From VRUE01 sp035997045 (GTDB lineage Bacteria; Actinomycetota; Thermoleophilia; Solirubrobacterales; 70-9): 32,213 nt of DNA. Shown one piece after another: positions 21,834-29,510 of this stretch (position 1 is its first letter; each line of letters begins with the position of its first letter). The position numbers and the translations under genes were made by a program. Where the stretch lies: positions 1-32,213 of the forward strand of contig DASYIY010000088.1 of NCBI GenBank assembly GCA_035997045.1. Reading direction: 5' to 3'. The notes below the pieces were generated by a model. It was not told the origin of the DNA and did no database searches. It saw only the letters and a list, made by a program, of their open reading frames with translations.

Positions 21834-22700
21834 ATGGAACCGATCTCCTACCTGCAGGCTCTAATCCTCGGCGCCCTGCAGGGCATTGCCGAGCCGTTCC
21901 CGATCTCCAGCCTCGGCCACGCGGTGATCTTTCCGCGGCTGTTCGGCTGGGACATCCACCAGAACGACGAATACTTCCTCGCCTTCCTCGTCGCCGCCCA
22001 CTGCGCCACCGCGATCGTCCTCTTCGGCTTCTTCTTCGAGGATTGGATGCGGATCTTCCGCGGCCTCGGCCGCTCGCTGCGCGACCGCCGCATCGGCCCC
22101 GGCGACAACGACGCGCGGCTGGGCTGGGTGATCGTCGTCGGCACGATCCCGGCCGCGATCCTCGGCCTCGCGCTCGAGCACGCCCTGCGCGACCTCTTCG
22201 CCTCGGCGCAATCGGCGGCCGCCTTCTTGATCGTCAACGGCATCCTCCTGCTCGCCTTCGAGAGCCTGCGGCGCAGGCCGGCGCGGCGCGGCGATGGCGA
22301 GGGCGATTCCGACCCCCGCATCGCCAAGATCAGCTTCAAACAGGCGTTGGCGATCGGCGCCGCGCAGGCGGGCGCGCTGATCCCGGGCATCTCGCGCTCG
22401 GGGATCACGATGGGCGGCGGTCTGATGACCGGCCTCTCCAACGAGGACGCGGCGCGCTACTCCTTCCTGCTGGCGACGCCGATCATCGCCGCCGCCGGCT
22501 TCCTCAAGCTGCCGGACCTGCTCGGCTCGGCCGGCGACGGCGTGCGCGGCCAGGCCCTGGTCGGAGCGCTGGCCGCCGCCTTCACCACCTATCTCGCGGT
22601 CAAGTTCCTGCTCAAGTTCTTCGAGACCAACCGGCTGACGCCGTTCGGCATCTACTGCATCGTCATGGGCACCTTCTGCACCCTGGTCTTCGCGCTCTAG
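21834..22700 (+). CDS. uppP: Undecaprenyl-diphosphatase
   Basis: 288 residues with about eight membrane segments. The first conserved motif is QGIAEPFPISSLGHA (16-30) with the catalytic-region Glu, and the second is PGISRSGITMGGGL. The enzyme removes a phosphate from undecaprenyl diphosphate to recycle the lipid carrier of peptidoglycan synthesis and confers bacitracin tolerance. Motif 1 differs from the common TEFLPVSSSGHL form (EPFPISSLGHA), a variant I believe is frequent in actinobacteria. It starts close to the end of the queuosine-salvage remnant and has its own promoter-like box. It converges on the surface-protein gene with 6 nt between. Confidence 0.9.
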   Translation: MEPISYLQALILGALQGIAEPFPISSLGHAVIFPRLFGWDIHQNDEYFLAFLVAAHCATAIVLFGFFFEDWMRIFRGLGRSLRDRRIGPGDNDARLGWVIVVGTIPAAILGLALEHALRDLFASAQSAAAFLIVNGILLLAFESLRRRPARRGDGEGDSDPRIAKISFKQALAIGAAQAGALIPGISRSGITMGGGLMTGLSNEDAARYSFLLATPIIAAAGFLKLPDLLGSAGDGVRGQALVGALAAAFTTYLAVKFLLKFFETNRLTPFGIYCIVMGTFCTLVFAL

Positions 22701-22706
22701 GCTCGG

Positions 22707-23642
22707 CTAGCGACTCGGGCGCAGGGCGGCGACGCCGCGGCGATAGCGGTGCCCCGACCCGTGACGGTGCGACCTCGCGTGGTGCTTACGGCGAAGTTCG
22801 GGCGCCGCTGCGCCGCTCGACTCCGGTTGGCCGGCATCGGCTTCTTCCGCCTCGGTGCCGATTCCGGTCAGGGTTATCTGAGAGCCGCCGTCGGAGTCAC
22901 CGAAGAGGCCGAGACGGGCCGTCTTGACGCCGGTGCTGAGCGGGCGGAAGTTGACCAGCAGGGTGCAGGTCGCTTTCGGGCTGAGCGGAATTCCGGTGCA
23001 GTTCTCGTCGAGCAGGTGGAAGCTGCCCACGGCGCCGCCGGCGACGATCGCGATGAAGGCGCCGCCGGGGTAGTTGCCGCTATTGGTGACCTCGATAGTC
23101 CTGGTGACGCCTGGCGAGCCGACAGCCGTGGCGCCGAAGCTGATCGGGTCGGACACCGGACCGATGATCGCGCGGCCGCCTTCGCCGCTCAGGTCGGCGC
23201 TGAAGCTGGTGCCGCCTTCGGAGCCGGCGCGCAGCTGGGCCTCGTAGGCAGTCGCGTCATTGGGGTTGAAGTTGACCTGCACCGAGCAGGTTTCGTTCGG
23301 GTTCAGGTTGGCCCCAGAGCAGCTGCTCTGGCCGATCCAGAAGGCGCTGGAGCCCGGGCCGGCGATTTCCAGCGAGTAGACCGGGGCCACGGCTGCGCCG
23401 TTGTTGCGCAACTGCAGGTACGCCTGGCTGGCATTGGAGTTGACCTGCCGCAGGCCGAAGTCATAGCTGCCGGGTTCGAAGGAGAGCTGCGGCAGGGACG
23501 GGCCTTCGGGCGGACCCAATTCACCTTCCGCCGGAGCCGCCGCGCCAGCGGCTGGGAGCACAAGCATCGCCGCGCAGAGCGATAGAAAGGTTAGTGCGGA
23601 AGCGATTCCCGCGCGGGCTGGCTTGCGTCGGAGTGAGATCAT
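22707..23642 (-). CDS. Secreted choice-of-anchor D (ASPM-SPD-2-Hydin-like) repeat protein
   Basis: 311 residues. A signal peptide (MISLRRKPARAGIASALTFL, then a hydrophobic core ending AAGAAA) precedes two immunoglobulin-like repeats. Repeat 1 (about 50-150): LSFEPGSYDFGLRQVNS ... CSVQVNFNPNDATAYEAQL. Repeat 2 (about 160-265): PISFGATAVGSPGVTRTIEV ... CTLLVNFRPLSTGVKTARL. The pattern F-x-x-x-x-G-x-x, then C-x-x-x-V-x-F-x-P, is that of choice-of-anchor D domains. The tail is rich in His and Arg (HHARSHRHGSGHRYRRG) and may bind the envelope or metal. Each repeat has a Cys pair that may form a disulfide. Role unknown, likely surface or secreted. Confidence 0.78.
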   Translation of the reverse strand: MISLRRKPARAGIASALTFLSLCAAMLVLPAAGAAAPAEGELGPPEGPSLPQLSFEPGSYDFGLRQVNSNASQAYLQLRNNGAAVAPVYSLEIAGPGSSAFWIGQSSCSGANLNPNETCSVQVNFNPNDATAYEAQLRAGSEGGTSFSADLSGEGGRAIIGPVSDPISFGATAVGSPGVTRTIEVTNSGNYPGGAFIAIVAGGAVGSFHLLDENCTGIPLSPKATCTLLVNFRPLSTGVKTARLGLFGDSDGGSQITLTGIGTEAEEADAGQPESSGAAAPELRRKHHARSHRHGSGHRYRRGVAALRPSR

Positions 23643-23711
23643 GGACGCTTCATCGACCGTGGCGCTCGTCTATTTGACGATGCGAGAAACATTTCAACGA
23701 AAGACTGGGAT

Positions 23712-24554
23712 ATGGCGACGATCACGCAGCGCGAGTCAGAGCAGATCGAGCGGGCAAACGCGACGGGACGGACGCCGGTGGTCTTTATCCACGGCCTCTG
23801 GCTGCTGCCGAGCAGTTGGGACCGCTGGGCAGGAGTCTTCGAGGAGGGTGGCTACGCGCCGCTGGCGCCGGGCTGGCCCGACGATCCCGAGACGGTCGAG
23901 CAGGCGCGCGCCAACCCCGAGGTCTTTGCCGGCAAGGGTGTCGTCCAGGTCGCCGACCACTTCGCCGAGGCGATCGGCAAGCTGGACAAGAAGCCAGCCG
24001 TCATCGGTCACTCTTTCGGCGGACTGATCGCACAGATCCTCGCCGGCCGCGGCCTCTCGGTGGCGACCGTCGCGGTCGACCCCGCTCCCTTCAAGGGGGT
24101 GCTGCCGCTGCCGATCGCCGCCATCCGCACCACCCTGCCGGTGCTCGGCAACCCCGCCAACCGCGGCCGCGCCGTCACCCTCAGCTTCGAGCAGTTCCGC
24201 TACGGCTGGGCCAACGCGCTCGGCGAGCAGGAGGCGAAGCGGATCTACGATGAGTTCCACGTCGCTGCGCCGGGCAGGCCGATCTTCCAGGCGGCGTTCG
24301 CCAACTTCAACCCCGGCGCCGAGACCAAGGCCGACACCAAGAACCCCGAGCGCGGCCCGCTGCTGATCACCACCGGCGAGAACGACCACGCCGTGCCGCC
24401 GGCGATGAGCAGGGCCGCCTACAAGAAGCAGCGCCACAACCCGGGCGTCACCGAGCACGCCGAAATTCCGGGCCGCGACCACTCCCTGACGATCGACGAC
24501 AAGTGGCGCGAGGTCGCCGACACCGCGCTCGCCTTCGTCAAGCGCTTCGCCTGA
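23712..24554 (+). CDS. Alpha/beta hydrolase 1
   Basis: 280 residues. The fold shows the oxyanion HGLW (27-30), the nucleophile elbow GHSFGG with Ser101, an acid in TTGENDHAVPP and the catalytic His in GRDHSL near residue 257. It belongs to the alpha/beta hydrolase 6 group, common in actinobacteria and of unknown substrate. There is no signal peptide, so it should be cytosolic. The second hydrolase gene starts 9 nt downstream, so the two form an operon, yet they are of different subfamilies and not a duplication. Confidence 0.85.
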   Translation: MATITQRESEQIERANATGRTPVVFIHGLWLLPSSWDRWAGVFEEGGYAPLAPGWPDDPETVEQARANPEVFAGKGVVQVADHFAEAIGKLDKKPAVIGHSFGGLIAQILAGRGLSVATVAVDPAPFKGVLPLPIAAIRTTLPVLGNPANRGRAVTLSFEQFRYGWANALGEQEAKRIYDEFHVAAPGRPIFQAAFANFNPGAETKADTKNPERGPLLITTGENDHAVPPAMSRAAYKKQRHNPGVTEHAEIPGRDHSLTIDDKWREVADTALAFVKRFA

Positions 24555-24563
24555 GGCGGGCCC

Positions 24564-25448
24564 GTGCCCCTCAGCGAGCGCGTCCGCGAGTGGAAGCAGC
24601 GCGGCGAGAGCACCGAGTTCCGCGGCCACGAGATCCACGTCTTCCGCCAGCAGGGCCCGGGGCCGCTGCTGCTGCTCCTGCACGGCTTCCCGTCGAGTTC
24701 CTACGACTGGCGGCTGCTGCTGAGGGAGGAACCGGAGCGCAACGTGCTCGCCTTCGACTTCCTCGGCTTCGGCCTCTCCGCCAAGCCGCCCCAACACGAC
24801 TACAGCCTCTTCTGGCAGGCGGACCTGACCGAGGAGCTGGTGCGGCGCTATGGCGGCGGCCGACCGGTCTTCGTCCTCGCTCATGACATGGGTACCTCGG
24901 TCGCCAACGAGCTGATGGCGCGCGACTTGGAGGGGAAGCTGGAGATGGAGGCGGGCGGCATCCTGCTCTTCAACGGCAGCATGGTGCTGGAGCGAGCCAG
25001 CCCGACGCCGGCGCAGAAGGCGCTGCGCAGCCGGGTCGGACCGCTCGTCGCCAGGCTCTCCAGCGAACGCGTCTTCCGCCACCAGTTCGGCTCGGTCTTC
25101 TCGGCGGCGCACCCGCTGACCGACCGCGAGGGAATCGACCAGTGGTCGCTGATCCGCTACAACGGCGGCCGCATCCTCGGCCACCGCCTGATCTCCTACA
25201 TGGACCAGCGCGAAGAGCACGCTGGGCGCTGGCACGGCGCGATCCGCGACTGGCACGGCGAGCTCAGCCTCGCCTGGGGTCTGCAGGACCCGGTGGCGAC
25301 GACCGACGTGCTCGCGGCGCTGCGCGAGCTGCGCCCGTCGGTACCGGTCACCGAGCTGCCCGAGCTGGCCCACTACCCCCAGCTCGAAGACCCGCGCCAG
25401 ATGGCGCACGTGCTGCGCGGCGCATTCCCGGGGCTGATGTCGATCTGA
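24564..25448 (+). CDS. Alpha/beta hydrolase 2 (haloalkane dehalogenase/epoxide hydrolase-like)
   Basis: 294 residues. HGFPSSSYDWR is the oxyanion-hole region. The nucleophile elbow is LAHDMGTS with Asp108, not Ser, as in haloalkane dehalogenases and epoxide hydrolases, which form an alkyl-enzyme ester. Later elements are LAWGLQDPVA with the acid and ELAHYPQLEDP with the catalytic His. An Asp nucleophile makes a C-halogen or epoxide substrate possible. The exact substrate is unknown, since MEST-like proteins also carry this elbow. GTG 24564 follows GAGG at 7 nt, 9 nt after the previous gene. Confidence 0.8.
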   Translation: MPLSERVREWKQRGESTEFRGHEIHVFRQQGPGPLLLLLHGFPSSSYDWRLLLREEPERNVLAFDFLGFGLSAKPPQHDYSLFWQADLTEELVRRYGGGRPVFVLAHDMGTSVANELMARDLEGKLEMEAGGILLFNGSMVLERASPTPAQKALRSRVGPLVARLSSERVFRHQFGSVFSAAHPLTDREGIDQWSLIRYNGGRILGHRLISYMDQREEHAGRWHGAIRDWHGELSLAWGLQDPVATTDVLAALRELRPSVPVTELPELAHYPQLEDPRQMAHVLRGAFPGLMSI

Positions 25449-25515
25449 GCGCTTCCCGTTCGTCGTTAGGGTGAGAGCGGCGAACAGCGCTGCTGAGAAG
25501 ACAGGAGGAACCGAG

Positions 25516-25893
25516 ATGCAGTTCATGCTTGCTTTGATCGCCGAGGAGCGCAGCTGGGAGGACATCAGTCCCGACGAGGTGAAGGAGAACTTGGCCGAGA
25601 TGGGGCAGTTCAACGCCGAGCTGACCGAAGCGGGCGCCTTCGTCACCGCCGGCGGGCTGCAGGAGCGCGCCACCGGGACGACCGTCCACTACGGCGACGG
25701 GGAGCCGCTAATCACCGATGGCCCCTTCGCCGAGACCAAGGAGCAACTCTCCGGCTTCTGGGTAATCGATGTTGAGAACCTCGACGAGGCGCTCGCCTGG
25801 GCGAAGAAGATCCCCTTCACCAGCAACCACGTCGAAATCCGCCCGATGGTGACCGGCGGAGCGGAACTGCTGGAGAAGGCGGAACGCTCGTAG
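25516..25893 (+). CDS. DGPF/YciI-like protein paired with an ECF42 sigma factor (copy 2)
   Basis: 125 residues. MQFMLALIAEERSWEDISPD, AGAFVTAGGLQERATGTTVH and the exact DGPF motif in PLITDGPFAETKEQLSGFWV, then IDVENLDEALAWAKKIPF, identify the DGPF subgroup. It differs clearly from copy 1, so the two modules are old paralogues. ATG 25516 has AGGAGG with good spacing. Its TAG stop overlaps the presumed start of the sigma gene. Like copy 1 it precedes an ECF42 gene in the same operon. Confidence 0.87.
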   Translation: MQFMLALIAEERSWEDISPDEVKENLAEMGQFNAELTEAGAFVTAGGLQERATGTTVHYGDGEPLITDGPFAETKEQLSGFWVIDVENLDEALAWAKKIPFTSNHVEIRPMVTGGAELLEKAERS

Positions 25894-27125
25894 CCGCCGC
25901 TCGCGACAGCGTCGTCGACCGCACCTTCCGGCACGAGTCGGGACGCGCGGTCGCGACGCTGATCCGCGTCACCGGCGACTTCGACCTCGCCGAAGAGGCG
26001 GTGCAGGAGGCCTTCCTCGTCGCCCTCGAGCGCTGGCCGGCGGAGGGCCTGCCGTCGAACCCCGGCGCCTGGATCACCCAGGTCGCCCGCAACGGAGCGA
26101 TCGACCGGATCCGCCGCGAGGGGGTGCTGCGCGACAAGGTTGCGGTGCTGGGGCGGCTGGAAGCGCTGCACGCCGAGCCGGCGGGGGTGCCGGGCGAGGG
26201 CCTGGGCGAGATCGGCGACGACCGCCTGCGGCTGATCTTCACCTGCTGTCACCCGGCGCTGGCGATCGAGGCACGGGTGGCGCTGACCCTGCGCAGCCTC
26301 GGCGGCCTCAGCACGCCGGAGGTCGCCCGCGCCCTGCTCTCCAGCGAGAGCGCGACAGCGCAGCGCATCGTCCGCGCCAAGCGCAAGATCGCCGCCAACA
26401 GGATCCCCTACGAGGTACCCGACGCGACGCAGATGCCGGAGCGGCTGCCGGCGGTGCTGGCGACGCTCTACCTGGTCTTCAACGAGGGCTACCTGGCCTC
26501 GAGCAGCGAGGCCCTGGTGCGGACCGAGCTCAGCGGCGAGGCGATCCGGCTCGCCCGCGCCCTGGTCGCGATGCTGCCGCGGGAGCCGGAGGCAAGCGGC
26601 CTGCTGGCGTTGATGCTGCTCACCGACGCCCGCCGGGCGGCGCGGATCGATGCCGACGGCGAGCTCGTCCTGCTCGAAGACCAGGACCGCTCGCTCTGGG
26701 ACCGCGAGCGGATCGCCGCGGGCCTGGAGCTCTCGCGCGCTGCCGCGGCCGGCGGCCCGGCCGGCCCCTACACCGTCCAGGCGCGGATCGCCGCGACCCA
26801 CGCCGAAGCTGCGAGCGCGACCGAGACCGACTGGGCGCGGATCGCCCGCCTCTACGCCTGGCACGCCGAGGTCGCGCCGAGCCCCGTGGTCGAGCTCAAC
26901 CGCGCCGTCGCCGTGGCGATGAGCGAGGGACCGGAGCAGGGCCTCGAGCTGATCGAGTCGATCGGCGGCCTCGACGGCTACCAGCCGCTGTACAGCGCCC
27001 GGGCCGACCTGCTGCGCCGCCTAGGTCGCAACGGCGAGGCGGCCGCTGCCTACAGGCAAGCCCTGGAGCTGACCAGCAACCCGGTAGAGCGCCGCTTCAT
27101 AGAACGCCGCCTAGCCGAGAGCTAG
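25890..27125 (+). CDS. ECF42-type RNA polymerase sigma factor (copy 2), start codon apparently GTA
   Basis: About 411 residues if begun at 25890. Region 2: SVVDRTFRHESGRAVATLIR, TGDFDLAEEAVQEAFLVALE, WITQVARNGAIDRIRRE. LIFTCCHPALAIEARVALTL leads to region 4 (GGLSTPEVARALLSSESATA). The C-terminal extension has NEGYLASS, LTDARRAAR and EDQDRSLWDRE, as in copy 1. The open frame has no ATG, GTG or TTG before an in-frame GTG at 26001, which lies inside region 2 and cannot be the true start. At 25890 the codon GTA overlaps the upstream TAG stop as GTAG, exactly where copy 1 has GTGA, and gives nearly the same length (411 against 410). GTA is not a recognised start, so this is either a rare start, a point mutation or a base-call error. 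Confidence 0.78.
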   Translation, partial: VAAARDSVVDRTFRHESGRAVATLIRVTGDFDLAEEAVQEAFLVALERWPAEGLPSNPGAWITQVARNGAIDRIRREGVLRDKVAVLGRLEALHAEPAGVPGEGLGEIGDDRLRLIFTCCHPALAIEARVALTLRSLGGLSTPEVARALLSSESATAQRIVRAKRKIAANRIPYEVPDATQMPERLPAVLATLYLVFNEGYLASSSEALVRTELSGEAIRLARALVAMLPREPEASGLLALMLLTDARRAARIDADGELVLLEDQDRSLWDRERIAAGLELSRAAAAGGPAGPYTVQARIAATHAEAASATETDWARIARLYAWHAEVAPSPVVELNRAVAVAMSEGPEQGLELIESIGGLDGYQPLYSARADLLRRLGRNGEAAAAYRQALELTSNPVERRFIERRLAES

Positions 27126-27139
27126 AAGCAGCGGTTCCA

Positions 27140-27176
27140 GTGCGCTTTATCCCAGAATGGAGGGGAAAAGGCGCAC
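27140..27176. terminator. Bidirectional terminator between ECF42 copy 2 and the MFS gene
   Basis: GTGCGC-TTTATCCC (27140-27153) pairs with GGGGAAAAGGCGCAC (27162-27176) around an 8-nt loop, with one bulge and few mismatches. The A/T-rich middle of the stem and its position between convergent genes fit a two-way terminator. Confidence 0.55.
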
Positions 27177-27188
27177 CGGAAGGGCGCG

Positions 27189-28685
27189 TCAGGCCTCGGA
27201 ATAGGCCGGCTCGCGCTCGCCGCTGGGCTGCTGTGCGTGTTCGGCCATCTCCTCCGGTGAGGGCATCTGCACTTCGCGCAGGACGGTGACAGCGATGACC
27301 ACGGCCAGGCCGACGAGAACCGCACCGATCAGGTAGGCGAGGTGATAGCCGGAGTTGAGCGCGGCCAGCTGGCCGGCACCGTCGGCGAGCTTATTGTCGG
27401 TGCGCTGCGCGGCGAGCGTCGCCAGCACGGCGAGGCCGATCGCGCCGCCCACCTGCATGCTGGTGCTGACCACACCGGAGGCGAGCCCCGAGTCCTCGGG
27501 CGTCGCTCCCGACATCGCCAGCGTCATCAGCGAGGGGAAGGAAGTGCCGACACCGAGGCCGACCAGCAGCAGCGGCGCCAGCAGATCGGTGACGTAGTCG
27601 CCGTGGACCGGGGTGCGGGCGAAGAGCAGCAGGCCGATGCCGACCATGATCACGCCCGGGATCAGCGTCCTGCGCGGGCCGAAGCGCATGATCAGCTTTT
27701 CCGAGAAGCCGAGCGAGAGCGTGCCCATGACGATCGTCGTCGGCAGGAAGGCGAGGCCGACCTGGAGCGCGTCATAGCCGAGGATTCGCTGCAGGTAGAG
27801 AGCGCCGAGGAAGAACATGCCGAACATGCCGGCGACGAGAAAGGCCTGGATCAGGTTGGCGCCGACCACGTTGCGCGAGTGGAAGAGGCGCAGCGGCATC
27901 AGCGGGTTCTCGATCCGCGCCTGGCGGGAGATAAAGACCGCGCCGAGGGCGAACGAGACGGCGAAGAGGATCAGCGTCTGAGCGGAGCCCCAGCCGTGCT
28001 CGCTGACGCCGAGGATCGCGTAGACGCCGATCATCAGCGAGCTGGTGATCAGGGCGGCGCCGGGGATGTCGGCGCCGGCCTTGAAGCCGAGGCCGGGCTT
28101 GTCCTCGACCAGGCGCGTCGCCCCGTAGGCGGTGGCAATGCCGATCGGCAGGTTGATCACGAAGATCCAGTGCCAGCTGATCGCCTGGGTCAGGATGCCG
28201 CCGAGCAGCAGGCCGATCGAGCCGCCCGCCGAGGCGACGAAGCCGTAGACGCCGATCGCTTTTGCCTGCTCGCGGGGCTCGGGGAACATCGTCACGATCA
28301 TGCCCAGGATCACCGCCGAGGCGAGCGCGCCGCCGACGCCGGCGAGGAAGCGACCGCCGATCAGCATCGCCTGGTTCTCGGCGACAGCGCAGAGCAACGA
28401 GGCGGCGACGAAGACCGCGAGGCCGATCAGGAACATGCGCCGCTGGCCAAGCAGGTCGCCGAGGCGACCGGCCAGCAGCAGCAGGCCGCCGAAGGGGATC
28501 AGGTAGGCGTTAACGACCCAAGCGAGGCCGCTCTGGGAGAAGCCGAGGCTGTCCTGGATCGTCGGCAGGGCGACGTTGACGATGGTCACGTCGAGGACGA
28601 TCATCAGCATCCCCGCGCAGAGCACGTAGAGCGCCAGCCAGCGCGTGCGGTCGGTGTCGGTACCTGCGGTTGCGGTTGCGGTCAC
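27189..28685 (-). CDS. MFS drug exporter, DHA2 (EmrB/QacA) family
   Basis: 498 residues with about fourteen membrane segments. Signatures: MLMIVLDVTIVNVALPTIQD (motif D1 of 14-TMS exporters), LAWVVNAYLIPFGGLLLLAG, RLGDLLGQRRMFL (motif A) and a motif C-like GSIGLLLGGILTQAISWHWI with FVINLPIG. It exports drugs by proton antiport. GTG 28685 has AAGGAG 6 nt upstream. It diverges from an HxlR regulator that probably controls it, and its upstream DNA also has a SigB/SigF-type promoter match, so it may answer both to a ligand and to general stress. Confidence 0.9.
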   Translation of the reverse strand: MTATATAGTDTDRTRWLALYVLCAGMLMIVLDVTIVNVALPTIQDSLGFSQSGLAWVVNAYLIPFGGLLLLAGRLGDLLGQRRMFLIGLAVFVAASLLCAVAENQAMLIGGRFLAGVGGALASAVILGMIVTMFPEPREQAKAIGVYGFVASAGGSIGLLLGGILTQAISWHWIFVINLPIGIATAYGATRLVEDKPGLGFKAGADIPGAALITSSLMIGVYAILGVSEHGWGSAQTLILFAVSFALGAVFISRQARIENPLMPLRLFHSRNVVGANLIQAFLVAGMFGMFFLGALYLQRILGYDALQVGLAFLPTTIVMGTLSLGFSEKLIMRFGPRRTLIPGVIMVGIGLLLFARTPVHGDYVTDLLAPLLLVGLGVGTSFPSLMTLAMSGATPEDSGLASGVVSTSMQVGGAIGLAVLATLAAQRTDNKLADGAGQLAALNSGYHLAYLIGAVLVGLAVVIAVTVLREVQMPSPEEMAEHAQQPSGEREPAYSEA

Positions 28686-28722
28686 GGCGGACTCCTTGTC
28701 ATTGCTTGCTCGTACTTGCGGC

Positions 28723-28747
28723 TACCCTAGCAAATGGTTCAGAAACG
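28723..28747 (-). promoter_or_regulatory. SigB/SigF-type promoter CGTTT-N15-GGGTA of the MFS gene
   Basis: On the minus strand CGTTT (28747-28743) and GGGTA (28727-28723) are 15 nt apart, and the -10 ends 37 nt before GTG 28685. The spacing to the start is close to that of the csbD-like and zinc-ribbon promoters. Confidence 0.5.
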
Positions 28748-28758
28748 TAACTACTTGG

Positions 28759-28787
28759 TTGCAAATTTGAATCAATCGGCATAGACT
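28759..28787 (+). promoter_or_regulatory. Promoter of the HxlR gene, leaderless
   Basis: TTGCAA (28759-28764), a 17-nt spacer and TAGACT (28782-28787) lie 6 nt before ATG 28794. A perfect CAAATTTG dyad (28762-28769) overlaps the -35 and is a possible HxlR operator. Confidence 0.5.
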
Positions 28788-28793
28788 TCCAGT

Positions 28794-29510
28794 ATGGTGA
28801 CCAAGCGCTCATACGGAGAGGCCTGTCGATTCGCCCACGCTCTGGACCTGGTCGGCGAGCGCTGGGCACTACTGGTCGTGCGCGAGTTGCTGCTCGGCCC
28901 AAAGCGCTTCACGGACCTTCGCGCCGGCCTGCCCCACGCCAGCTCGAACATCCTCTCCGAGCGGCTGCGCGACCTCGAGCAGGGCGCAGTCATACAGCGT
29001 CGCAAATTGCCGCCGCCGGCAGCCTCCATCGTCTACGAGCTGACCGAGTGGGGTCGCGAGCTGGAGCCGATCGTGACCAAGCTCGGCGCCTGGGGCGCCC
29101 GCTCGCCGTTCCCCCCCGACTCCCAGGAGATCGGCCCCGACTCGATCGTCCTCGCCCTGCGCTCGCTCTTCGACGCCGCGGCGGCCGGCGATCTCGAAGC
29201 GACCTACGGACTGCAAATCGACGAGCAACGCTTCCGGGTCGAGATCGCGGATGGCGGGCTCGCCCTCAACCGCGGCGCCGCCTCCGACCCCGAGGCGTCG
29301 ATCGCGATCCCCGACGCCCCGACCCTCGCCGCCGTCCTCACCGGCGAGCTTCCCCTTGACGACGCGCTCGACTCCGGCGCGGCGCGGATCGAAGGCAGCA
29401 AACAGGCGGCCAAGCGCTTCCTCCGCCTCTTTCCGATGCCCGAGCCCTGCGAGTGCGCGGGCTCACCTGCGCCGACCGAAGCTGTGGCCGGCGGGAGCCA
29501 CGGCGCGTAG
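28794..29510 (+). CDS. HxlR-family regulator with a C-terminal SCP2-like domain
   Basis: 238 residues. The winged-helix HxlR domain (about 5-100) reads CRFAHALDLVGERWALLVVR, ELLLGPKRFTDLRAGLPHAS, NILSERLRDLEQGAVIQRR and YELTEWGRELEPI. Residues about 115-215 resemble an SCP2 sterol-binding fold (ADGGLALNRGAASDPEASIA; LTGELPLDDALDSGAARIEG), a known fusion in actinobacterial regulators that may bind a hydrophobic inducer. It is divergent from the MFS exporter, the classic arrangement of a regulator and its efflux target. The last 48 nt, encoding a low-complexity tail, overlap the end of dnaE2 on the other strand. Confidence 0.85.
   Translation: MVTKRSYGEACRFAHALDLVGERWALLVVRELLLGPKRFTDLRAGLPHASSNILSERLRDLEQGAVIQRRKLPPPAASIVYELTEWGRELEPIVTKLGAWGARSPFPPDSQEIGPDSIVLALRSLFDAAAAGDLEATYGLQIDEQRFRVEIADGGLALNRGAASDPEASIAIPDAPTLAAVLTGELPLDDALDSGAARIEGSKQAAKRFLRLFPMPEPCECAGSPAPTEAVAGGSHGA

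Noticed and set aside
23736..25673. 645-codon minus-strand frame opposite both alpha/beta hydrolases
   Set aside because: Shadow of two genes with intact catalytic motifs on the plus strand.
27342..28730. 462-codon plus-strand frame opposite the MFS exporter
   Set aside because: Asp/Arg/His-rich antisense translation without any domain.
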